Assembly (NCBI GenBank): GCA_034190875.2
Contig: CM067356.1
Span: 30,023,704-30,087,703 of the forward strand
Length of the DNA: 64,000 bases
Direction: 5' to 3'
From: Urechis unicinctus
Taxonomy: Eukaryota > Annelida > Polychaeta > Xenopneusta > Urechidae
Position numbers and translations under genes: made by a program. The notes below the pieces were generated by a model that worked only from the letters and a program-made list of their open reading frames with translations, was not told where the DNA came from and did no database searches. Below, in pieces: positions 56,285-64,000 of this stretch (positions are counted from its first letter, which is position 1; every line of letters begins with the position of its first letter).

Positions 56285-56395
56285 TCCCCTTCTGGGTTCA
56301 AAGTCTTGCAGAAATGTCCGTAAGATTTGATCCATCTAAGATCCTTGGGTTTCATCAGAGAAATTGGACTGTATTGCAGATTTTACATTATTGTT
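56285..56395 (+). repeat. LINE ORF2 end fragment
   Basis: Resembles 37940-38042 (TTTGATCCATCTAAGATCCT, TCATCAGAGAAATTGGACTG). Diverged, with no 3' tail attached. Confidence 0.65.
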
Positions 56396-56639
56396 TTCCC
56401 CTTGTGTGATGCAGACATTGCCACGATAGTGTCCGAGCTTTCTCCCGCTGTTATGTATTGAGACAAACACACAATTTGAATATTCGGGTCTTCTGACCGC
56501 ATGTCGTATTTATACGACAACTTGCTGGAAACGATATAAGAATAATAATGCATTAATTGCGCAATGCAGGTTTAACAACAAGCATCAAACTATATCTATT
56601 ACCCCCACATTGCTACTTTTTGACATTTCGCTGTGTGTG

Positions 56640-56942
56640 CTGAACTGATTCTGATCCAAAATCGCTTCTTCCGGTTGCATACCCTTTTAGAAATGTTTGA
56701 AAGGGTTAATCCATCGAAGATCCTTTGCTTCATCAGAGAAATTGGACTATATTACAGATTTTAGATAATTCGTATGAATTTCATATAATTCAATTAATAC
56801 CAATGGGTTTAATTTTCGTTGGTTTTAATCCTTGATTCCTTCTTATCCTTTCGTATTCGTATTTACCCCACCTTAGTTGGCAACTAATAACACACTAGTG
56901 TTGGTGTGCCAATAAATCCTATGCCTACCTTACCTGGATCGG
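56640..56942 (+). mobile_element. 5'-truncated LINE copy (~300 bp)
   Basis: Collinear with 37915-38222: AATCGCTTCTTCCGG, AATCCATCGAAGATCC, TCATCAGAGAAATTGGACTA, the ORF2 stop, the AATTCAATTAATAC UTR and the tail AACACACTAGTGTTGGTGTG ending CTTACC. Confidence 0.85.
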
Positions 56943-57339
56943 AGTAGCGAGTGGGGACATATTTTTGACTGCCAGAAAATAGCTGTTGCCTGTCCATTAA
57001 AACCCCGACATTGATATCCAAATCCTGTGATATATATTCGGTTAAGACTGTGAGAGTTTTATGTCCACTTCTAAAGCCATATTGGCCATTATAACGGATG
57101 TTGTTGGTACCAATGAATGATGCTAATACTCATACATACTAAAGTGTGGTGTTTTCTATGCCTATGGATTAACCCCCCTGATATCCCCTCAATCCCATCT
57201 GATCTCATATTTGATCAGCATTTGAAAAAAGGGACACTACAACTTTGTATGACAGAATCTTGAAATGTTTTACCTCTGCAATAGCCAATTATCTGGGGTT
57301 TTCCCCCATCCCCTTGACCTCAGTATATCCTTCAACAAT

Positions 57340-57490
57340 CATTGAATATATCAGAAAAACTATTCTACAGATTTTGATTCAATTCAACTTTGACATATTA
57401 TTTCAACTGAATTCAATCAAATCAATTTTACTCCCACTAATATTTTTCCCACCTTAGTAGGCACTATATAACACACTAGTGTTGGTGATG
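57340..57490 (+). mobile_element. Short 5'-truncated LINE copy
   Basis: Matches only the last ~150 bp of the LINE: ACCTTAGTAGGCACTATATAA then CACACTAGTGTTGGTG, where it breaks off before GCCGTTAAACCC. Confidence 0.65.
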
Positions 57491-57494
57491 AAGA

Positions 57495-58255
57495 TGCTAA
57501 AAGAGGGATGTTGAGCGTCCGACCAAGATTTTCAATTTCATTTTGAACTAAGCAACCTTTATCAACCATAATTCCATCATCTCTTGAGAGTTTGTGGTCT
57601 TACATAAGAGCTGTGTCCAACAACCCCCTATCTTTGCTTATTTTCTTGTCAGAAATAGAACCTGCAAATAACATAGAAAAAAATAATTGAACCTCTTGGG
57701 TCGATGCCAACAAGGCCCTTTAGAGTTGTGCATGAATTTTTCCTGAATACATCTTGCTATTTTCCTTGATTTCCCCAACACCCTTACATTTGTTGAAGGT
57801 ACCCATGTGCATATTGAACAGGCATATTTTGAACATCTCTGGGAGGCTAATTTGGGTTTACCCAACCTTTAATTTATGAATTATATCCAGTCAGCGAACG
57901 AAAGACCACACTCCTGAGGTGTTATTCTTAATTGCGCCAATTCTAAATTCGTACTAAGATTTTCAATATTATTTTGGTACAGAGTTAGCTCGTATTTAGA
58001 GCTAAACAAATATAAAATAAAAAGTATAGGTCACTGGTGTGAATTTCTGAATATGACGAATTTAAGATCCATGCCAAGCCAATGGGAATTATGCGTTTTT
58101 GATAATATTTTGGCTCAATAGAAAAGTTCGTCCAACGAATTACATTATATTTGACATACAGACTGAACAAAATCTCCTTTACAAAAAATCAAGAAAAAAA
58201 TGTGAGGTCTCGTCGCACTCTATGCCAAACCATTTGTGAATTTATTTTCCTCCAG
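57495..58255. other. Stretch without identified gene
   Basis: AT-rich with short frames only. Confidence 0.45.
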
Positions 58256-58269
58256 AATGGTGTCAAACC

Positions 58270-58625
58270 TCCATTTTGAAAAATTGACTACTGACTTTTG
58301 AACTATACTTGGTCTTCTGGTGCAGTGATATATGTATTATGAACAGAAATTTTAAAAATGTTTAGTCATCGAAGTCTATGGGAAGCCACAATGGATAGTG
58401 TGGTCTATTACAATATTGAAACCTTCATAAAAATAAATTGACCCCAGATTTTTGAAGTAAACTTCGTCTCCTTGTGCAGTGATATATGTACTGTGAACAG
58501 AAATTTAAAAAAAATGGTAGGTCATCGAATTCTGTGGGAAGCTGCAATGGATTATTTGTTGTATTCTGTGAGTGTGGTTTATTACAATATTGAAACTTCT
58601 AAAACAAAATGACCACTAACTTTTG
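58270..58625. repeat. Two-copy diverged tandem repeat, ~165-bp unit
   Basis: GTGCAGTGATATATGTA, TGAACAGAAATTT, GGTCATCGAA and TATTACAATATTGAAAC recur in order at about 58320-58430 and 58475-58595. Identity is roughly 75-80% by eye. Confidence 0.8.
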
Positions 58626-58791
58626 AACATTTTTAATGATGTCATAATATAACTACTTTGGATTATTATAAAATATATTTGTTTATTTATATAACACTTA
58701 ATTTTAGAAATGACATACAAAATATTATATCGACATATATAATATAGCAAACAACAGGCAATAACGACCAGTAAGTTTGATCAAGTATGTT

Positions 58792-59175
58792 CCCCCTGTG
58801 GGTTCGGGGGTAGAATAGGCCCTCTGTATCCTCCTGCATTTCGTAAGAGGCGACTTATAGGGGCAACCTGTTGACCGTGGGTTGCGACTCGTGTCGGTGG
58901 ACAATGGGATCCTGGTGGTTGAGTGGAGTGGTCCTTTTGAGGGCCATATCTGCAACACACTACTCTGGCCCATGTTTGCCTAGACGAGAGGCTGGGATGA
59001 CCTGGTCCAGTCAACCGGCTGGTGGTGACTTGCCATTTTTATCTTTTCCGTATCCATTTTCATTTATCCTAGAAGGCGGCTGCTTAATCAGGTCAATCTT
59101 ATCTAATAACCTTTCTAGGCACCATATAACACATGAGTTTTGGTGTGCCGTTAAACACTATACTTACCTTACCTT
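58792..59175 (+). mobile_element. SINE copy at the head of duplication unit A
   Basis: Full SINE from CCCCCTGTGGGTTCGGGGGT to GTTAAACACTATACTTACC plus TTACCTT, lacking about 40 bp (CCTAGGATAATCGTTT region) that the unit B SINE has. It is directly followed by the duplicated sequence. Confidence 0.85.
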
Positions 59176-59451
59176 GTTCAAGCATGTTATTTATCACAGC
59201 ATCAAAATGTATTTTAACGACACTATCAATTTCCGAACAGTATAAATTCCAATCAAACAACAACATAAATAATGAGCATCGAGTCGTGCACAATTCAAAA
59301 AGACAAAAGGATTGACACTCAATGAATGATAGCCAGAAACATGCACTAACATTGCTGACTCAGGTAACTGGCAACAGAAGTAACTCTTATGTGCCAGTTT
59401 ATATCTTTGTCACCGAAAAGCGACACCAACCCTTCTTCGCCCTTTCTTCTA

Positions 59452-59850
59452 TATGCTAATATTAGATGCCGAAGTTGCAAACCAATTGCAGCCATCTTCC
59501 CTACCAAAATGCCTAAACTGTCGCTTGTACAAAAATCTGAACATTGGCAGAGTGTCTGCAAAACCTGCAACTACTTGTGAAAATTCCTATTTAATGGGAC
59601 TTGCTACTACATGCCGCACCACATTACTTGCATCGGAAGCTTTACAGTTATGAGCAACTAGGATTACCTTTGCTTCAATAACATTTCGAAGCCATCTAAC
59701 AAACTCCAACATCCAATCATTTATTGGTACATTTTCCCTTCCTCAATTCGAATTTGTGTAAGATCAGAATATATCCACGCCGCTCATTGCCGCTATCTGG
59801 ATGATATCACACATTTTGCTGTTTCCAGATCGAAATATACTCATTTACAG
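59452..59850 (-). pseudogene. DEDDh 3'-5' exonuclease remnant, unit A
   Basis: Minus strand: FDLET at 59834-59820 (Exo I motif), a +1 frame change, then DIIQIAAMSGVDIF, a stop, then WMLEFVRWLRNVIEAK, VILVAHNCKASDA (Exo II motif, with Ser where Phe is usual) and, after a TAG, VVAGFADTLPMFRF. The layout matches the DEDDh exonuclease domain fused to many invertebrate mobile-element and PML-like proteins. Two stops and a frameshift mean it is dead. The Exo III His was not identified. An upstream minus frame near 60030-59900 (MAADSTNTAYSS) may be its N-terminus. Confidence 0.65.
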
Positions 59851-60430
59851 CCATCTCTTTTATGTTGCTATCAACTGCTGTGTACACTGGCAAGCTAAGA
59901 CAATTGTAAAATTGATTCAGGAGGTAGTAAGTCAAGTTTGATTACCACAAAGCATACGACTTCATCAACAACTACTTCTTGTTGTGTGGTTTCGCTCGAA
60001 TATGCAGTGTTGGTGGAGTCTGCCGCCATTCCGATGGACGATAACGAAGGATTTTGGTGGAGAAACAGTAAATATGGAGTTTAAGTGAGGTTAAGGCACA
60101 TGCAGAAAGTTCATTAATGTAGAAAAAACATATCATACGATAATATCAAATTGTACCACGGATTGTAAATGCGACTTCTTCGTGGACTTCATGGGACATT
60201 CCTCTTGTGTCACACTGGTTCTCTCTGCTGGCACTTCCTCACAGCCTAGCTGTCAGCGTTGTGACAGATCTGCTAACCGAGTACAGATGAAAGGCGTAAC
60301 GTAGAAAGCGAGTAGAAATTGTGGGTTACGTCCTGCGGACAATGTATAAATTCTTCGTCATTATGGGTGCTTATCACACGTCGTTTTTGCATCTAGAATG
60401 CAAAGTGTATTCCCTCTATAACCCGGCATT

Positions 60431-60580
60431 ATGTCTCTGGGATTTAAGTGGGGAGGCAACCACTGTTGTGCGGTGGGTTGCTCCCACAAGAGTTCTACAG
60501 CTAGCTGCACCTTCTATTCTTTCCCGAGAAACCCACAGTGGATATTAATAGTATTATGGGTTAGGTTTGGGTCTGGTTTT
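60431..60580 (+). pseudogene. THAP-domain N-terminus, unit A
   Basis: From ATG 60431 the plus frame reads MSLGFKWGGNHCCAVGC then SCTFYSFPRNPQWI, the first half of a THAP zinc finger (CC-x3-C then F-x-x-FP). It ends at a stop 15-20 codons later without the second C-x2-H pair, so only the first exon or a truncated start remains. THAP domains are the DNA-binding heads of several transposases. Confidence 0.55.
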
Positions 60581-60589
60581 TAGCTGAAG

Positions 60590-61360
60590 GGAATTGTCTA
60601 TGGCCATGAAGAAGGGTAGATCAGCCAGTGAACCAGCTAGTCTATTCTCCATAGAAGATGGGCACTTAATTTTAACTTGTCTCTCTGGATGACAGTCACA
60701 TGATGCAATACCATCAATGCTTGCACCAAGAAACCTGTTGGCTTTGCTCACTAAGAGACCTCATTCTTTCTACGCGAAGTTTGAATGGCTAAGTTTCATG
60801 TTTTGTTTGAAAACATTGGCTGCCACTTTTTCATTCTTCAAACCATACCTAGTGTTCTTGTTGCCTTTAAATGATCCCGGTTCAGTGCACAACCGGATGA
60901 TACCATTTGCACCCAATGCAGGTTTTTTCTTTATGTTCTGAACCCTTGTGTGCACAGCGTGGATTCTGGTGCTTGTTACCATGCCTCTTCTATATGCATT
61001 CCATTTAGGGTTATTGGACTGTCCAATGGTCAATTTTTCAATAGTTTGCTGCTCAGAATTAGTGACTTTGGACGTCACAAAAAATTCCTGCACCAAGTTG
61101 TCAGTCAGTTCATGCTGCTGGTGGTGTCTTGACATGAAGTCTTTCACACAGGAAGTCAATGTTGGTAGCTCTGGTTTACTTGTTGAAACAACCTCTTCAG
61201 CAGCTGGCAACAATAATTGTTCATTGTCAGTTATAGTCTCAGGAATGGTCGAATTCCCAAGTACACTTGCTTGGGTGTCAGTCGACTTTACCCAACGCAA
61301 TGCGTCAGCGATTGTAAGAAATGGAGCGTCTGGCTGACAAAGACTAAGTTCCTGAACTAG
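60590..61360 (-). pseudogene. YqaJ nuclease pseudogene, unit A
   Basis: The minus frame 61300-60770 reads LPTLTSCVKDFMS, NNPKWNAYRRGMVTSTRIHA, LCTEPGSFKGNKNTRYGL and NEKVAANVFKQN. Then two in-frame stops (near 60770 and 60761) precede ANRFLGASIDGIASCDC and QVKIKCPSS. The Glu of the E-x-K motif is replaced by Lys (KIK), so it would be catalytically dead even without the stops. The 3' part after KIKCPSS is lost. Confidence 0.7.
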
Positions 61361-61524
61361 TCTCTTGTAGTTCTCTGTATAGGTTATAGCTGCGGAGAGT
61401 TTTGTACCGCCGTAAGTTCTTACCGTCGAACTTCTCTATGTTACCAGATCTAGTGTGGGTTATTGTCATGGGCACGAAGGAGGTAGTCTAGAATTAATCA
61501 AGAAATATCATACCTCACAAGGTG

Positions 61525-61953
61525 CCCCTGTGGGTCCGGGGGTAGAATAGGCGCACTGTATCCTCCTGCATGTCGTAAGAGACGACTTATAGGGGGCAAC
61601 CTGTTGGCCGTGAGTTGTGACTCGTGTCGGGGGGCAATGGGTTCCTGATGGTTGAGCGGAGATGTCCCTTTGCAAAGGCCATATCTGCAAAACACCACTT
61701 TGGCCCGGATTTTGCCTAGACGAAAGGCTGGGATGGCCTGACCCATTCAATCGGCTGGTGGTGACTTGCCCTAGGATAATCGTTTGCATTTTTATCTTTT
61801 TCATCGTCTTCCATCTGTGTTCAGTCTTTTTTTCCATTTATCCTTGAAGGCGGCTGCTTAATCAGGTCAATCTTATCTTATTTTTTACCCTTATAGGCAC
61901 TGTATAACACATAAGTGTTGGTATGCCGTTAAACCCTATTCTTACCTTACCTT
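61525..61953 (+). mobile_element. SINE copy at the head of duplication unit B
   Basis: Full SINE, head CCCCTGTGGGTCCGGGGGTA to tail GTTGGTATGCCGTTAAACCC, TATTCTTACC, TTACCTT. It differs from the unit A SINE at many positions, whereas the sequence after it is nearly identical. Confidence 0.85.
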
Positions 61954-62230
61954 GTTCAAGCATGTTATTTATCACAGCATCAAAATGTATTTTAACGACA
62001 CTATCAATTTCCGAACAGTATAAATTCCAATCAAACAACAACATAAATAATGAGCATCGAGTCGTGCACAATTCAAAAGACAAAAGGATTGACACTCAAT
62101 GAATGATAGCCAGAAACATGCACTAACATTGCTGACTCAGGTAACTGGCAACAGAAGTAACTCTTATGTGCCAGTTTATATCTTTGTCACCGAAAAGCGA
62201 CACCCAACCCTTCTTCGCCCTTTCTTCTAT

Positions 62231-62630
62231 ATGCTAATATTAGATGCCGAAGTTGCAAACCAATTGCAGCCATCTTCCCTACCAAAATGCCTAAACTGTC
62301 GCTTGTACAAAAATCTGAACATTGGCAGAGTGTCTGCAAAACCTGCAACTACTTGTGAAAATTCCTATTTAATGGGACTTGCTACTACATGCCGCACCAC
62401 ATTACTTGCATCGGAAGCTTTACAGTTATGAGCAACTAGGATTACCTTTGCTTCAATAACATTTCGAAGCCATCTAACAAACTCCAACATCCAATCATTT
62501 ATTGGTACATTTTCCCTTCCTCAATTCGAATTTGTGTAAGATCAGAATATATCCACGCCGCTCATTGCCGCTATCTGGATGATATCACACATTTTGCTGT
62601 TTCCAGATCGAAATATACTCATTTACAGCC
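62231..62630 (-). pseudogene. DEDDh exonuclease remnant, unit B
   Basis: Same sequence and same stops as the unit A remnant (FADTLPMFRF, VILVAHNCKASDA, FDLET with the same frame change). Inactivation therefore predates the duplication. Confidence 0.65.
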
Positions 62631-63215
62631 ATCTCTTTTATGTTGCTATCAACTGCTGTGTACACTGGCAAGCTAAGACAATTGTAAAATTGATTCAGGA
62701 GGTAGTAAGTCAAGTTTGATTACCACAAAGCATACGACTTCATCAACAACTACTTCTTGTTGTGTGGTTTCGCTCGAATATGCAGTGTTGGTGGAGTCTG
62801 CCGCCATTCCGATGGACGATAACGAAGGATTTTGGTGGAGAAACACAAAACAGTAAATATGGAGTTTAAGTGAGGTTAAGGCACATGCAGAAAGTTCATT
62901 AATGTAGAAAAAACATATCATACGATAATATCAAATTGTACCACGGATTGTAAATGCGACTTCTTCGTGGACTTCATGGGACATTCCTCTTGTGTCACAC
63001 TGGTTCTCTCTGCTGGCACTTCCTCACAGCCTAGCTGTCAGCGTTGTGACAGATCTGCTAACCGAGTACAGATGAAAGGCGTAACGTAGAAAGCGAGTAG
63101 AAATTGTGGGTTACGTCCTGCGGACAATGTATAAATTCTTCGTCATTATGGGTGCTTATCACACGTCGTTTTTGCATCTAGAATGCAAAGTGTATTCCCT
63201 CTATAACCCGGCATT

Positions 63216-63365
63216 ATGTCTCTGGGATTTAAGTGGGGAGGCAACCACTGTTGTGCGGTGGGTTGCTCCCACAAGAGTTCTACAGCTAGCTGCACCTTCT
63301 ATTCTTTCCCGAGAAACCCACAGTGGATATTAATAGTATTATGGGTTAGGTTTGGGTCTGGTTTT
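63216..63365 (+). pseudogene. THAP-domain N-terminus, unit B
   Basis: Identical to the unit A THAP start (NHCCAVGC, TFYSFPRNPQWI) at offset 2785, with the same truncation. Confidence 0.55.
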
Positions 63366-63374
63366 TAGCTGAAG

Positions 63375-64000
63375 GGAATTGTCTATGGCCATGAAGAAGG
63401 GTAGATCAGCCAGTGAACCAGCTAGTCTATTCTCCATAGAAGATGGGCACTTAATTTTAACTTGTCTCTCTGGATGACAGTCACATGATGCAATACCATC
63501 AATGCTTGCACCAAGAAACCTGTTGGCTTTGCTCACTAAGAGACCTCATTCTTTCTACGCGAAGTTTGAATGGCTAAGTTTCATGTTTTGTTTGAAAACA
63601 TTGGCTGCCACTTTTTCATTCTTCAAACCATACCTAGTGTTCTTGTTGCCTTTAAATGATCCCGGTTCAGTGCACAACCGGATGATACCATTTGCACCCA
63701 ATGCAGGTTTTTTTTATTTATGTTCTGAACCCTTGTGTGCACAGCGTGGATTCTGGTGCTTGTTACCATGCCTCTTCTATATGCATTCCATTTAGGGTTA
63801 TTGGACTGTCCAATGGTCAATTTTTCAATAGTTTGCTGCTCAGAATTAGTGACTTTGGACGTCACAAAAAAAAATTCCTGCACCAAGTTGTCAGTCAGTT
63901 CATGCTGCTGGTGGTGTCTTGACATGAAGTCTTTCACACAGGAAGTCAATGTTGGTAGCTCTGGTTTACTTGTTGAAACAACCTCTTCAGCAGCTGGCAA
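63375..64000 (-). pseudogene. YqaJ nuclease pseudogene, unit B (partial)
   Basis: Same protein pieces as the unit A copy, including QVKIKCPSS and the two stops after HSNFA. It has additional A/T-run length changes (near 63712 and 63870) that shift its frames. It continues beyond the window. Confidence 0.7.

Larger units (their letters stand above)
59168..61524. repeat. Segmental tandem duplication, unit A
   Basis: From TTGTTCAAGCATGTTATTTA the sequence repeats at 61948 onward (offset 2778, rising to 2785). Differences seen by eye are mostly 1-7-bp indels in homopolymers or short repeats. It contains the exonuclease remnant, the THAP start and the YqaJ pseudogene. Confidence 0.93.
61946..64000. 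repeat. Segmental tandem duplication, unit B (runs off the window)
   Basis: Copy of 59168 onward, cut by the window end at the equivalent of about 61212 in unit A. Distinguishing indels: extra C near 62205, an ACAAA-type insertion near 62846, and longer T and A runs near 63712 and 63870. Confidence 0.93.

Overview
This is eukaryotic, animal nuclear DNA: multi-exon genes with GT-AG introns, AATAAA poly(A) signals, minisatellites and dense degraded transposons. The three genes are bilaterian. A short interspersed repeat containing the segment CATGTCGTAAGAGGCGACTA, typical of molluscan SINEs, and an I/Nimb-type LINE make a lophotrochozoan, most likely a mollusc, the best guess. I cannot name the species.

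Layout. Positions 1-25,500 hold three host genes. SFSWAP (+, 5' end outside the window, 14 exons seen, stop at 4699) is followed head-to-tail by UNC119 (+, 5 exons, 5912-14593, with a 6-kb first intron). UNC119 converges on CFAP251/WDR66 (-, 24 exons, 25508 down to 17522). The spliced lengths inside the window are 2439, 696 and 3246 nt. All are divisible by three and free of internal stops, so the exon models support themselves. Minisatellites sit in UNC119 introns and 3' flank. A palindromic-ended MITE-like element and a ~183-bp (AT)n tract lie in CFAP251 introns.

Positions 25,500-34,000 are a sparse transition zone. They hold a short tandem duplication, a second MITE-like element (26964-27346), a DNA-transposon remnant with terminal inverted repeats that carries a YqaJ-type nuclease fused to a PHD finger (about 28942-31245), and one unidentified minus-strand terminal exon (33568-33817).

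Positions 34,000-64,000 are a transposon graveyard. An I/Nimb-like LINE (34063-38382) is bounded by a perfect 15-bp direct repeat and ends in a duplicated piece of its own reverse transcriptase. Around it are SINEs sharing the LINE's 3' tail, shorter LINE fragments, two copies of a tyrosine-recombinase-like pseudogene plus part of a third, an LTR-type gag remnant, a MULE transposase fragment, four different YqaJ-nuclease genes or pseudogenes with SWIM or Cys-rich P2X7-like neighbours, and an unidentified multi-part transposon protein with a Tudor-like tail. The window ends in a 2.78-kb tandem duplication (58.8-64.0 kb). Each unit starts with a SINE and carries a DEDDh exonuclease remnant, a THAP-domain start and a YqaJ pseudogene.

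How the parts relate. The host genes are independent (splicing regulation, lipidated-cargo transport, ciliary axoneme), but UNC119 and CFAP251 are both cilium-related, and all three homologues lie on human 12q24. In the repeat half, the clearest functional link is the LINE/SINE pair: the SINE appears to borrow the LINE's 3' recognition tail. Several elements combine nucleases of different folds (YqaJ, DEDDh) with DNA-binding modules (THAP, PHD, SWIM).
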